Assembly: GCF_027579695.1 (NCBI RefSeq)
Contig: NC_083587.1
Span: 34,887,732 to 34,951,731, forward strand
Direction: 5' to 3'
Length of the DNA: 64,000 bases
Source: Neoarius graeffei
Lineage: Eukaryota > Chordata > Actinopteri > Siluriformes > Ariidae
Part shown: positions 10,454 to 23,612 of the stretch, piece after piece
Position numbering within the stretch: position 1 is the stretch's first letter
How the letters are laid out: each line of letters opens with the position of its first letter
Made by a program: the position numbers and the translations under genes
The notes under the pieces: generated by a model
Told to the model about the DNA's origin: nothing
What the model saw: only the letters and a program-made list of their open reading frames with translations
The model's database searches: none

Positions 10454-10944
10454 ATGCTCTTTTTGTACCCAATCATACTATTGACCTGTTGTCAATTAAC
10501 CTAATTAGTTGCAAAATGTTCCTCCAGCTGTTTCTTTTTAGCACCACTTACTTTTCCAGCCTTTTGTTTCCCCATCCCAACTTTTTTGAGACCTGTTGCT
10601 GCCATCAAATTCAAAATGAACTAATATTTTTCATGAAATAGTACAATGTCTCAGTTTCAACAATTGATATGTTGTCTATGTTCTAGCTATTGTGAAAAAA
10701 ATTGGGTTTATGAGATTTGCAAATCATTGCATTTTGTTTTTATTTTATTTTACACAGCGTCCCGACTTTTTTTGGAATTGGGGTTGTATAGTAACAGAAA
10801 TTGAAAGAGAACAGAACAGATCATATTTTGAATTACATATGAATCACATATGATGAGATTGCAATTTATCACATTATATAATCAAGTTTTAATGTCATGA
10901 ATAATGAAAGATCCACACCAATGATTAAAAAATAAAATAACCTG

Positions 10945-11165
10945 AGATTGCACAAGTGATGCAGTGGTGAGCACTGTTGCCTCACAGCAAGAAGGCTCTG
11001 GGTTTGAACCTTGTGGCTGACTGAAGATTACATGTTGCCCATAGGTGTGAATGTAAGTGTAAATGGTTGCTTGCTTCTGTGTTAGCCCTGTGATACATTG
11101 GTGTCCAGCCGAGTGTGGTCTCTGCCTCAATCCTGCCCAAAGGGATTTTCCTATCAGCTACAAAG
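10945..11165 (+). repeat. Degenerate V-SINE-like copy
   Basis: The head CACTGTTGCCTCACAGCAAG, a decayed B box (GGGTTTGAACC) and the GTGAATG..AATGGTTG core remain, with internal deletions. No flanking duplication was found. Much older than the other copies. Confidence 0.75.
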
Positions 11166-11239
11166 TGGTAATTTTCTGCATTGTTTACTGATAAGGGAAG
11201 CAATCACTTCTGTTCTGATACAAATACCATTGCATATTT

Positions 11240-12190
11240 ATAGGAGTTCTAAAGAGCATGAGTGATTTTATTGGATGTAATATGAGGAAAAAGCTGCAAT
11301 AACAAACACACACAATATACAACAGTCTCTAGAGTTTTCACAGAATGGTGTGAATAACAAAAAAAAAAAAAAATGAGGGAGCAACAGCTCTGTGGGTGTA
11401 AGTGTCTTGTTGATAAGAGGGGTCTGAGGGAAATGGTTAAATTGGTTTTCACTACCAGGAAGGATATCCTTCACTCTTTACAACTGTGGTGAGCAGAAAA
11501 GCATCTCAGCATGCAGAAAACATTGAACTTAAAGTAGATGGGTTACAACAGCTGAAGACCACAGTGGGTGCCACTCCTGTCAGCCAAGAACAGGAATCTG
11601 AGATGATATTGGGCACAGGCTTACCCAAACTAGACAGTTGATGATTAGAAAAAAAAAATCACCTGGTCTTTTTCCAGTCTTCATCTATTCAATTCGGGTC
11701 AGTGTGTAGTGTGTAGCCTCAGATTCTTGTTCTTGGCTGACAGATGTGAAACCTGATGTGGAACCTTCTGCTGTTGTCACTCATCCACCTCAATGTTTGA
11801 TTTGCTGTGTGTTCTGAGATGCTTTACTGCACACTATACAATAGACTTCCTGTCAGTTCAGACCAGTCCAGTCACTCTTCTCTGATCTCTCTCATGAATA
11901 AGGTGTTTCAGCCTGCATACCCTCCAATCACGGGATGTTTTTTTCCCCCAAAACCATTCTATGTAAACTCTAGAGACTGTTGTGTGTGAAATACCCAGGA
12001 GATCAGCAGTTTGTGAAATATTCAAACCAGCCAACCCTTCTGTTATCAGAAATCACATTTTTTCTTCATTCTAATGTTTAATGTGAGCATTAAATGCAGT
12101 TCTTGTACTGTATCTGCATGATTTTTCTTGCATTGCAATGCTGGTGCCACTCCATGAATGTGCACTTGTTCCTAATAAGGTGACCGGTGA
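11240..12190. mobile_element. Foldback Tc1-like remnant (two inverted half-elements)
   Basis: 11240-11690 reads in plus orientation as the 5' half of a Tc1-like transposase region (AGAAAAGCATCTCAGCATGC, GTCAGCCAAGAACAGGAATC). 11690-12190 holds the same region on the minus strand, ending in the family's terminal motif CCTAATAAGGTGACCGGTGA. The halves meet head to head near 11690, a palindromic derivative with no catalytic domain. The family assignment rests on the terminal and internal motifs. Confidence 0.7.
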
Positions 12191-12573
12191 GTATTTAGAT
12201 ATCTTCTTCTGGCTCCTCCCTTTAGGATTCGCCACAGTGGATCATCATGATCCATATATTTGATTTGGTACAGGTTTTTATACCTGAGGGTTTCTGACAC
12301 AAACCCTGCCCCCCAATCTATCCAGGCTTGGGATTAGCATTAAGTATGCACTGGCTTGTTCAACCAAGTGGCTGGGTATTTTTACCTAAACTGCATGTCT
12401 TTGAACTGTTGGAGGAAACCGGAGCACCCAGAGGAAACCCATGCAGACACAGAGAGAACATGCAAACTCCGCACAGAAAGGCCCCCGTCGGCCGTGAGGT
12501 TTGAACCTTGAACCTTCTTGCTGTGAGGTGACGGTGCTCACCACTGCAGCACCATGCCGTCTCCCCAAATTTA
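12191..12573 (-). repeat. Old retroposon tail followed by a partial V-SINE
   Basis: 12200-12365 contains GGATTCGCCACAGTGGATCA and AGGCTTGGGATTAGCA, a repeat seen widely in fish whose name I do not know. 12385-12573 is the core and head of a minus-strand V-SINE (CGGAGCACCCAGAGGAAACC; head at the right). No target duplication. Confidence 0.65.
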
Positions 12574-12652
12574 AACAAAGCATGAAACAAACCAAGAAAC
12601 ACTATTTGATGTGTGGTTGTTAAAATAATACAGAATCTCTGAAGACAAAATG

Positions 12653-13028
12653 GCTGCACGGTGGTGTAGTGGTTAGCGCTGTCGCCTCACAGCAAGAAGG
12701 TCCTGGGTTCGAGCCCCGGGGCCAGCGAGGGCCTTTCTGTGTGGAGTTTGCATGTTCTCCCCGTGTCCGCGTGGGTTTCCTCTGGGTGCTCCGGTTTCCC
12801 CCACAGTCCAAAGACATGCAGGTTAGGTTAACTGGTGACTCTAAATTGACCGTAGGTGTGAGTGTGAATGGTTGTCTGTGTCTATGTGTCAGCCCTGTGA
12901 TGACCTGGCGACTTGTCCAGGGTGTACCCCGCCTTTCGCCCGTAGTCAGCTGGGATAGGCTCCAGCTTGCCTGCAACCCTGTAGAAGGATAAAGCGGCTA
13001 GAGATAATGAGATGAGAATGAGATGAGA
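12653..13028 (+). repeat. tRNA-derived V-SINE-like element
   Basis: Full-length copy flanked by the 13-bp duplication TGAAGACAAAATG (12640-12652 and 13029-13041). The head begins GCTGCACGGTGGTG and the tail ends in GATGAGA repeats. Confidence 0.93.
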
Positions 13029-13041
13029 TGAAGACAAAATG

Positions 13042-14176
13042 TATTGTGTGTATTTAGACATGTTCATGTCTATTTTGGATATTCCATGCAAAATGGACAT
13101 AATGTGTGTTACATAAACAGATAATGAATAAAAGAGAGAAATGAAAGCTATTATGAACTTTTGAGCAGAAAAAGGCATCGCTAAGTTATGCAACATCTCA
13201 ATTAGCATGATTTCAATTGTGTAGCAGAGTCGGGGGAGGTGAGTAGAATGAATTTCTCATTGTTTTAGTGTGGGTTGCTGCATAAGTCGTTACTGTATGA
13301 AGTGAGTGGGTGGCCAGTGGTTATTTTCCATACTCATAGTGAAAACCACAGCTCAAGAGGAATAAATGAGACAATGATTTCACTGGTCAGTTCTCTTAGT
13401 TTTACTGATGAAGAGCTGCCATGGTATAGTACTACATTTGACTGCTTTGGTTCTTTCATTTTTAGCAGCAGCTGATTTCCTGGCACAGGAGCGCCTCCTA
13501 AGAGTGTATCATTTTTTCCATTTTCTTTGTGGCTCTTCTGTGTCACAGCTGATAGTGCAATTATGAATCATTACTCTTTCTACTCTTTCACAACTATACG
13601 ATTTAAAGTTACTGAATGTGTTGAAAGGGTTTTCAGGATCTGCATCAGGGTCTTTTTTTATTTCATTAGAGTTTTTAAGCTCTAATCTATAGTATTCAAT
13701 TGAAGTTATCCACTGAAGCATGAAAGAGACTTGGACATAAACTGTATTAAGTGCAATCTTTAGGCTATCCTACTGAAATGATCCACACCAATTTCACAGC
13801 ACTGTTCAGGCTGTCCATTTGGGATTATTCGAAGCAGCAGACCACTCCATCTACGTAGGGCACAAGGAATGTTTGGAGGGCAGAAAGGGTAATGGCACAT
13901 TGAACTTCCTACGCACTAGCGGTTGTATAGACTAGATCTATCAGTTGACTAATACATACACTAGTCACTGCTGTGAGGATCAGTCAACCTTGACAAAGCA
14001 GTGGAAAAAAGGACGAGGCAAATGGTAAAGAAATGCAGGCAGAAGATACATGAAGCTAGTTTGGAAATATTTCAGACCAGATGAAGCCAATGATACAATT
14101 TCATATTGTATAAGACTATGCTGGGAAAAGTTGTTGTTTATTTTTCGTTTGCTTTAATGGAGTGTTAGCACTTTCA
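13042..14176. other. Stretch without recognised repeats
   Basis: AT-rich sequence with no repeat family I recognise. The only feature of note is the split minus-strand ORF at 13334-13721. Confidence 0.5.
13334..13721 (-). pseudogene. Unidentified split ORF
   Basis: Two overlapping minus-strand frames, 13721-13509 and 13546-13334, give peptides of 70 residues each. The first reads ITSIEYYRLELKNSNE and NPFNTFSNFKSYSCERVE; the second reads TLLGGAPVPGNQLLLKMKEP and SNVVLYHGSSSSVKLRELTS. Their composition is protein-like, not repeat-like, and a single frameshift near 13530 would join them. No family is recognised. It could be a host pseudogene, an exon, or chance. Confidence 0.3.
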
Positions 14177-14184
14177 TATATATA

Positions 14185-14256
<72 letters not shown>
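14177..14256. repeat. Compound (TG)n(TA)n(CA)n microsatellite
   Basis: About 80 bases of alternating TA/TG/CA directly abutting the left end of the Tc1 element. Mirror of the right-hand tract at 17244-17345. Confidence 0.95.
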
Positions 14257-14258
<2 letters not shown>

Positions 14259-14803
14259 GTTAGGTTCATAAATATTTGGACAGAGGCAACATTTTTCTAA
14301 TTTTGGTTCTGTACATTACCACAATGAATTTTGAACAAAACAATTCAGATGCAGTTGAAGTTCAGACTTTCAGCTTTAATTCAGTGGGTTAAACAAAATG
14401 CTTGCATAAAAATGTGAGGAACTAAAGCATTTTTTAAACACAATCCCTTCATTTCAGGGGCTCAAAAGTAATTGGACTAATTAAATAATTGTAAATAAAA
14501 TGTTCATTTCTAATATTTGGTTGAAAACCCTTTGTTGGCAATGACTGCCTGAAGTCTTGAACTCATGGACATCACCAGACACTGTGTTTCCTCCTTTTTA
14601 ATGCTCTGCCAGGCCTTTACTGCAGCGGTTTTCAGTTGCTGTTTGTTTGTGGGGCTTTCTGTCTGAAGTTTAGTCTTTAACAAGTGAAATGCATGCTCAA
14701 CTGGGTTGAGATCAGGTGACTGACTTGGCCATTCAAGAATATTCCACTTCTTTGCTTTAATTAAACTCCTGGGTTGCTTTGGCTTTATGTTTTGGGTCAT
14801 TGT

Positions 14804-16137
14804 TAGTGTTGCCACCTGTCCCGGTTTTTCCTGATTGTCCCGGATTTTCATGGTCTGTCCCGGAAAAAAAAATAAAAATCCGGGACACTGAATGTCCCGG
14901 TTTTTTGTACATGATGGGCAAAATTTGTATTTCAACTTGCGAGCCAGCTGAGAACCAGTTTGCTTTTCCGTAGCTCGCCGTGCTAAGCGGAGGCACGTCA
15001 TTACGTTGCTGAATACGTCATTACGTCGCTGTATACGTCAGTTACGTCGCTGTATACGTCAGTTACGGCGCTACGTTTACATAAACCTTGGCGCGAATAT
15101 CAAAGCAACAACAATAATAATAATAATAAATGACTTTGCGTTTGTACAGCTGCTGCTTCTCGTCGTTTAAAAATGGTGATCTTTCGTGGTCTTATTGTTG
15201 TTGGTTTTAACAACTCCGCCCCCTCGCTGACGTAAGCGGTTCTTTCCTCTGGCCCAGCAGAGAGTTGGTGCTAGCCTGGAACCGGTTTTTCTGGCCCCAG
15301 AGCCAGTTCTTTGTCAGTGGAAACAGAAAACCCGGTTCCAAACTAAGCACTGGCCCCGAACCAGCCCTGGAACTGCTTTGGTGGAAAAGGGGCAATGGAG
15401 GATGCTTGGACTGATAAAAGAAACAGACTCTCTGTTGCAATGGTGATGGCTGAGCTTCAAGTCAGGCTAAACTTTCAGTTGTCCTCAAGACATTCATTGA
15501 AAATCAGCCAGGGCTCATAGCAGCAGCAAAGAAAAACACCAAATATAAATGGAAGATTAGGTAAGGTTTTGGTGAATTAAATGAAATCCAAATAGTCTTA
15601 TCTGCCTACTCCTGTATGTGCCCAGTTATATCAGTTACATGTCCTCCTATGTATTTGTTTAGCCAAGAGCAGCAAGCAGCAGAGGCACAGGCAAGCACAA
15701 GCAAAGTAAAGCACACACCACACTCTAAGCAATCAGGTAAGCTGTTGGACACTACATCTTACATTGTTACATTCAGGTATTCTTAGATACAATGAAAAAT
15801 TAGATTATTTATTTTTATTCCACATAAGCAAATAAACAGAACTTAATTATGTATTCCCTGTTTACCTGTGCCCACTACTGCCCCCAGGTGTCCACAACCA
15901 AAAACTGTTGGAAATAAACCAAAATAATGAAGACCTGCTATATTATGTAAAGCAATTAACTAAACAAATAACTAGCAAAAGCATCATTTTTACTAACTAG
16001 AGCAATACAATTTCAGCGTAGAAGGGCGATTTTTGTCTTGGGTTAGATGTGCGAAGGGTGCCGTTGCTTACAAGCAAAAAGGTCGATTGGATGGTTGAAA
16101 TGTCCAGGATTTTTGTCAGACACAGGTGGCAACCCTA
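14804..16137 (+). mobile_element. hAT element (deletion derivative) with 8-bp target duplication
   Basis: Terminal repeats TAGTGTTGCCACCTG and CAGGTGGCAACCCTA match in inverse, flanked by a perfect 8-bp duplication GTCATTGT (14796-14803 and 16138-16145), the hallmark of hAT. Only a C-terminal transposase remnant is left (15393-15560). The element contains a GC-richer left arm with ACGTCATTACG repeats near 14995-15060. Confidence 0.93.
15393..15560 (+). pseudogene. hAT transposase C-terminal remnant
   Basis: Reads EDAWTDKRNRLSVAMV, then AELQVRLNFQ, like the dimerisation-domain end of hAT transposases. It then shifts frame near 15480 and continues as FIENQPGLIAAAKKNTKYKW. Exons 5' of it are missing, so it is a relic inside the non-autonomous element. 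Confidence 0.7.
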
Positions 16138-17238
16138 GTCATTGTCCATCTGTATTATGAAACGCAGATTATTATTTGGCTGCATTTGGCTGGATTTGAG
16201 CACACAGTATGTCTCTGAATACCTCAGAATTCATCCGGCTGCTTCTGTCCTGTGTCACATCAACAATAAACACTAGTGACCCAGTGCCACTGGCAGCCAT
16301 GCATGCCCAAGCCATCACACTGCCTCCGACGTGTTTTACAGATGATGTGGTATGCTTTGGATCATGAGCTGTACCACGCCTTTGCCATACTTTTTTCTTT
16401 CCATCATTCTGGTGGAGGTTGATCTTGGTTTCATCTGTCCAAAGAATGTTCTTTCAGAACTGTGCTGGCTTTTTTAGATGTTTTTTAGCAAAGTCCAATC
16501 TAGCCTTTTTATTCTTGAGGCTTATGAGTGGCTTGCACCATGCCGTGAACCCTCTGTATTTACTTTCATGCAGTCTTCTCTTTCTGATAGATTTGGATAT
16601 GGATATGCCTACCTCCTGGAGAGTGTTGTTCACTTGGTTGGCTGTTGTGAAGGGGTTTCTCTTCACCATGGAAATTATTCTGCGATCATCCACCACTGTT
16701 GTCTTCTGTGAGTGTCCAGGTCTTTTTGCATTGATGAGTTCACCAGTGCTTTCTTTTTTTCTCAGGATGTACCAAACTGTAGATTTTGCCACTCCTAATA
16801 TTGTAGCAATTTCTCGGATGGGTTTTTTCTGTTTTCGCAGCTTAAGGATGGCTTGTTTCACCTGCATGGAGAGCTCCTTTGACCGCATGTTTTCTTCACA
16901 GCAAAATCTTCCAAATGCAAGCACCACACCTCAAATCAACTCTAGGCCTTTTATCTGCTTAATTGAGAATGACATAACGAAGGAATTTCCCACACCTGCC
17001 CATGAAATAGCCTTTGAGTCAATTGTCCAATTACTTTTGGTCCCTTTAAAAACAGGGTGGCACATGTTAAGGAGCTGAAACTCCTAAACCCTTCATCCAA
17101 TTTTAATGTGGATACCCTCAAATCAAAGCTGAAAGTCTGGACTTTATGTCCATGCCCATTATATAACTACAACTTGAATGTTTCAGTAAACAGGTAAAAA
17201 AACAAAATTTGTATCAGTGTCCAAATATATATGGACCT

Positions 17239-17348
<110 letters not shown>

Positions 17349-17569
17349 TCCACCCCAGCCTGCTCCTGAAGGAATTCTAACAAACTTCACCTGTTTTGTA
17401 GACACATGCAATATTTTCTAATGAACTTAGTAATAGGTTTTGATCTGTCTGTATTCAACGATGTTGAATTGACAAAGTATGATATAGGAGGCAGAATCTC
17501 TGCCACCTCGGAGAGTCTGCCTCACAGATCCAGGAGCAACATTCACTGATGCAGACACAGCTGTTCAAA

Positions 17570-18470
17570 GATGTTTTTCAGTTTATAGATGACTAACCAC
17601 ATGATCAAAATGCACTACGTCATGAGTGTCCACTATGATGGTGGACAAAGCAACTAGGATGACAGCCGCTGAAAGCATATCTGGAAACAATGCTGAATTT
17701 TCTCAGTATTACCACAATTTGAACAGTCGAGCGAATATTCAATACAAAGAGAAGACAGATATGTCTGGTTTTGACCCATATTATTTAAAAAAAGTCAGAC
17801 TTTTCTGAAGATAAGATGCTCCTACCGACCATCGAGTACCCAGATATTGCGCTCTATCTGTTTTGGCTGCTGAAGAATCAAGTCTGACCTTGGACGAAAC
17901 ATAGCCCATTTACTGAGTGGGTGCCCAGTCTGGATTGTTTCTATCGTATAATTTTGCTGGTGCTCCTAGAAGCAAAATGGTAATACACGTGTTAAAATTA
18001 TAACAATGACCGAGTGAACCATGACAAGAGAATGCTCATTTTATAGTAAAATTCTAGCAACATAAAATAAAATTTGTCCATGATATTATTGAGAAAGATT
18101 TTGAATCTTGCCTGAGATAAAATGATTACTGCAGACACAAGCTGTTTTGGTTTTAGCCTCTGTTAGATCAGTCCTGCCGATGTTGTTCAGCTGTGCTTGT
18201 CTCCTCTCCATACTAAGCCTCAGAGTTTCCTCGCCCTCTTTCCGAATCATGGGCGGAATTCTAAAAAATCAGAACGTGCCACAGTCATGAGTAGGTGCTG
18301 TTGTGACCACAACCATATACAGCATAAAGCAGTGGAAAAACAAAGAGAGTTGCACACGTGTGACTGTTTTGTATGGAATGTCACTTGACCCCGTATTTGT
18401 ATATCCACCAACATGGCCGACATCCAGGTTTCTATTTTGCTTTGACGTCACTTGCAAGTCAAGGATTGTT
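17570..18470 (+). mobile_element. SWIM/YqaJ-associated (ISL2EU-like) transposon fragment
   Basis: An ORF at 17626-17808 (NNAEFSQYYHNLNSRANIQY, then GFDPYYLKK) matches the ORF start in the element at 33611-34736. Flanks contain CCACATGATC-type and GACGTCACTTG motifs like that element's ends. In fish such ORFs precede SWIM zinc-finger and YqaJ-nuclease regions in ISL2EU elements; those downstream domains are missing here. Boundaries are approximate. Confidence 0.5.
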
Positions 18471-18770
18471 GGACAAACATGAATATATAATATATATCCA
18501 CATTCAAGAATGTGTTGTAGCTATATGATTGGAAGATGTGATTAACGAAGCTGAGTTATTTATGTATGACACACAGTAATGGGTGATGAAGCATTATATC
18601 ACTGGTCAGGATAACCTTATGAAAGTAGAGCAACATCGCTGGTCAAGATAACCTTATGAAAGCACAGAGGAGATGTGCAAGTGAAGATATGTTTCAAGGA
18701 TTTAACTGAACTAGCCAAAACATCTAGTTATCAAACCAGTCTGTACCAGTTGCAAGCATGCCAAACAGAT
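18471..18770. other. Stretch with a short direct repeat
   Basis: A phrase CACTGGTCAGGATAACCTTA near 18600 recurs with small changes about 40 bases on (18635-18660). Nothing else is recognised. Confidence 0.5.
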
Positions 18771-19115
18771 ATCTCCATCACTTAGTATTTCCAAAAGTCC
18801 CTCCTGTGCCAGGATCTGGTTTTCCCAGGCAGTCTCCCATCCCAGTACTAACTAGGCCCTTAAGGCGCATTGGGAGACACTGATCTTTGCTTCTATAGCC
18901 CTCGGCCTCTCATACAGTTAGGGTTACAGTGGGGGGGCTGGTCTTCTGGTAACCGCGAGAGTTTGACTCCCCACTCGCATCTGTATTGCAGCATGCCTTG
19001 CCAGGCAGCAGTAGGTACCATTTTTATGATGGTCTTTGGCATGACCCGAACACAAGTTGAACTCACGATCTCTCGGTTGAAAGGCAAACACGCTAACCAC
19101 TAGGCTAGCTCATGG
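18771..19115 (-). repeat. tRNA-like and 5S-rRNA-like composite retroposon remnant
   Basis: On the minus strand, 19115-19060 resembles a tRNA-derived promoter (AGCCTAGTGGTTAGCGTG, then GATCGTGAGTTCAAC). Further along, 18862-18820 matches the 3' part of 5S rRNA (GCCTAGTTAGTACTGGGATG, then GGAGACTGCCTGGGAA). The order tRNA then 5S on one strand suggests either a composite SINE or two adjacent SINEs. Both promoters look decayed. Confidence 0.6.
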
Positions 19116-19770
19116 AGTATTGCTAAATAAATAAATAATTTAAACCTCAGCCAGCCTGACCATGATAAAGATACTGTTGAAGATGAATGAATGACTTTTT
19201 GTTGACTTCCTTTGTCCTCTGAGCTTCGTATTGCCTGACAACTTGAAAGTCATTAGTAAAAATGTCCCACTTCCTTAGATTTTTATTGCATCCTGAGGGC
19301 TTCCAACCCTGATGCACAACTTTCATTAAATGTTCCATATTGAATTGTATTTAAGTGTAATGGTCTAGCCTGAGTAGGGCTGTTGATTGCAGTGCGGTTT
19401 GACACATTCCATTTTTTTTAAATCAGTATTTCACTGCACTAATAAAATAGCCTAAAAAGCGGTCTCTTGTATCAGTTTTTGGCTTTAACCTTGCAAAAGT
19501 TGATCCAGGGCATCACAATGTTTTTGGCTATGACTAGTTTACTACTTTGATTGGTTAGTAAAAATTAATAGTCATGCAGCTGTATGCAAATGTGTCTTAA
19601 TGAGTTTATATAACTTTGATGGACTCATGAGTATTTTTATACATCACGTGGCTGATATTACATGTTGATCCACTATTCACAGTCATCCTTAGAGCTCCAT
19701 CCATGATAACCAAATGAATAGGAATAGACAAGGAAGACTATCAGGATCAAAGCTTAATTCTCATTTGAAC
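19116..19770. other. AT-rich stretch, nothing recognised
   Basis: No long ORF, RNA gene or familiar repeat seen. Confidence 0.5.
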
Positions 19771-20185
19771 TGCTCCTGACATTGTTTGGTGTCTGAATCA
19801 TCTGTCTGGCAATCCTCTCTGTCATCTTCCTTTTTACAGTACAATGAATCACTTAGTTAAATTTGCACTACCATATAATAGTCATGGATGGCAGGGTGGT
19901 GCAGTGGGTGTTGTTGTTGCTTTAAAGTTCCAGGGTTCTTGGTTTGATCTTGAGCTCAATTTACTGTTTGTGCAGCCTTTTACATGTTCTCCCTATGTCT
20001 ACGTGGATTTCTTCCAAGTACTTCAGATTCCTCCCACCTCCCAAAAAACATGCTGAACTGCTGTTAATTGACTATGCTAATAGTTGACCCTACTCCTGTC
20101 TCGTGCCTGTTCCCAGGATAGGCTCCGGATCCACTGAGGCTCTAACCGGGATATAACGGTTACTAAAGATGAATGAATGCTAAGA
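19771..20185 (+). repeat. Old retroposon, shared with 27230-27740
   Basis: Contains GGCAGGGTGGTGCAGTGGGT, a degenerate tRNA-like head, then ATGTTCTCCCTATGTCTACG, GATAGGCTCCGGATCCACTG and an AAGATGAATGAATG tail. The same order of motifs recurs at 27230-27740. It is a diverged SINE distinct from the V-SINE-like family. Confidence 0.6.
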
Positions 20186-20204
20186 TCTTTCAATTTTTTT
20201 TTAG

Positions 20205-20420
20205 ACTGACTCAATTTGATTCAATTCATTTTTATTTATATACAGCTTTTAACAAAGGATACAAATAGATATCTGAACATAAATATACAGTAGATTTATC
20301 CCCAATGAGGAAGCCAGAAGCAACATTGGCAAGTAAAAACTCCCTGAGACAACATGAGGAAGAAAACTTGAGAGGAGCCAGAGTCAAAAGGGAACCCATC
20401 TTCTGGGTGACAATGGATAG
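20205..20420. repeat. CAAGT-tail repeat family member
   Basis: Shares TTTTTATTTATATACAGCTT and AAAAACTCCCTGAGACAACA with the repeat at 4141-4395 in the same orientation. Confidence 0.65.
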
Positions 20421-20737
20421 TGAGAATATAAATAATCACTCTTCTACAATTGCTTACTGTTGTGTCAAGCAGTGCTACTAAGTGTGTTGTTCCTCATGCC
20501 TGGTTTTGACACAGTCTTGTTTGGTGTCTGGAACAATCACACGAATTGAAGGAAAAAGTGTGTTACTGTAGCTAATCTGTTTTTTCAATGCTAACTTGTG
20601 GCAAACAGTGCTTGTGCCAGGTCCAATTCCACATAAGAGCTACTGTAGCACAAATTGAAAGGCTTATTTCCAAAACCTGGTAAGTACAGGTAAAAAACAA
20701 CAACAACAACAACAAAACATCAAATGAACAAACAACA

Positions 20738-20995
20738 AGAGTGCTCTGAGAGCACAATATCCCCCGCTGGCAACTATGCCATAACTCCGGTAAAATGCGA
20801 CTGAATGAACAAAATTGCAATATGCATATTACCAACATATAACAAAGAATCCTGTCAAGTTTCATGAAATTCCTCCAAAAATTGTGAGAGGAGTTGATTT
20901 CAGAAGGTGAGTACCCTTCCTGGGACAGACAGACAGATGGACATCACTACGGCATAATCCCCCTTCAGGCCTTTTGGCCAGCGGGGAATAAAAAT
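20738..20995. repeat. MITE-like repeat with CCCCGCTGG ends
   Basis: ATATCCCCCGCTGGC near 20758 is mirrored by GGCCAGCGGGGAATA near 20975, enclosing about 220 non-coding bases with GGGACAGACAGACAGATGGA near the right end. I have seen similar sequence as a widespread interspersed repeat; the class is uncertain. Confidence 0.5.
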
Positions 20996-21640
20996 CTTAT
21001 TCTCCCATTTTAATAAATGTCAAAGTCCAACATTTGGAGCCGATGTAAATTTATTTATTTTATTTCCAAAATCTGCTAAGTCCCAGCAGATGTCAAGTTC
21101 AAAGCTTGCTAATTCTTTCAGCCAATAGACTCTGTTTGAGTAAGTCACGTGTGCATGCCATTGCATGATTTGTTAAGGAAAAAAACATGGTAATGTAGAG
21201 TATGGGGATTACACTTATTAATCAGTGTGTCATTAATGTGTCTTACAAAACATAATTATTGCAGCTTTTTTATTTTAACATTAAATAAAACAATTTTATC
21301 ATAAATAGTAACGTAGCACTTATTTACAGACCACAACTCAGCTTAGGTCTATTCAGTTATATCGACAGTGCTGCACATTCTCATTGTTAGGGTGAATTTC
21401 AAATAAATTGTACATAGGCTTTTCTTTCTTTAAACATGTTTGAACACTATATTACATTTTCTCACTCACCATTTTGAAAATGTCTCTGAAATATCTCATT
21501 TTGGTTATATGAATATTAATTAGGTCAACTTTAACACAAATAATGAAACTGTTAATGAAATTTTTAATTTTTCTCTGATTGTACTAAAACAGACTTTTAG
21601 TAAATTTAAAACACAGGTTTTGGAAATAAGCCCTTCAATT
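20996..21640. other. AT-rich stretch, nothing recognised
   Basis: No coding region or known repeat identified. A reverse-oriented echo of TTTGGAAATAAGCC (21617) and GGCTTATTTCCAAA (20661) suggests the segment between them may be bounded by a 15-base inverted repeat. Confidence 0.45.
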
Positions 21641-22021
21641 GCTGAAACAAGTTAATGTTGGCTATGACTGAAAGGTGTCAGAACACACAGTGCATCACAA
21701 CTTTCTACATATGGGGCCGCGTAGCTGCAGACCAGTCACAGTGCCCATCCCTGTCCACTGCCGAAAGTGCCTACAATGGGCATGTGAGCATCAGAACTGG
21801 TCCATGGAGCAATAGAAGAAGGTGGCCTATTCTGATGAATCATGTTTTCTTTTACATCATGTGAATGGCCAGGTGCATGTGCTGCTTATCTGGGGAAGAG
21901 ATGGCACCAGGATTAACTATGGGAAGAAGGCAAGCTGGCAGAAGCAGTGTGATGCTCCGGGCAATGTTCTGCTGGGAAACCTTGGGTCCTAGCATTCATG
22001 TGGATGTTACTTTGACATATA

Positions 22022-23612
<1,591 letters not shown>

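Larger units (their letters stand above)
1699..10786 (-). mobile_element. Outer Tc1/mariner element expanded by nested insertions
   Basis: The left end CAACCCCAATTCC (1699) and right end GGAATTGGGGTTG (10786) are mirror images, each flanked by TA (1697-1698 and 10787-10788). Subterminal sequence after 3721 and before 10750 matches in inverted orientation. Transposase pieces survive on the minus strand at 4400-4617 and 6074-6440. The roughly 9-kb span is explained by insertions at 1754-3719, 4141-4395, about 4618-6110, 6450-10006 and about 10040-10453. About 200 bases of transposase are missing at the 4618 junction. Confidence 0.82.
14510..16888 (-). pseudogene. Tc1-like transposase split by a hAT element
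   Basis: Starts MRSKELSMQVKQAILKLRKQ. A helix-turn-helix region (IREIATILGVAKSTVWYIL) and a linker (KRPGHSQKTTVVDDRR) are readable to about 16454. After the insertion the catalytic C-terminal half resumes with [20 protein letters not shown] and ends in ANKGFSTKY. The DNA-binding part is open for over 140 codons. The 1.3-kb insertion between the catalytic motifs inactivates it. Confidence 0.9.

Noticed and set aside
18820..18862. 5S rRNA gene
   Set aside because: Only about 40 bases of the 3' part are similar and the internal control region is missing.
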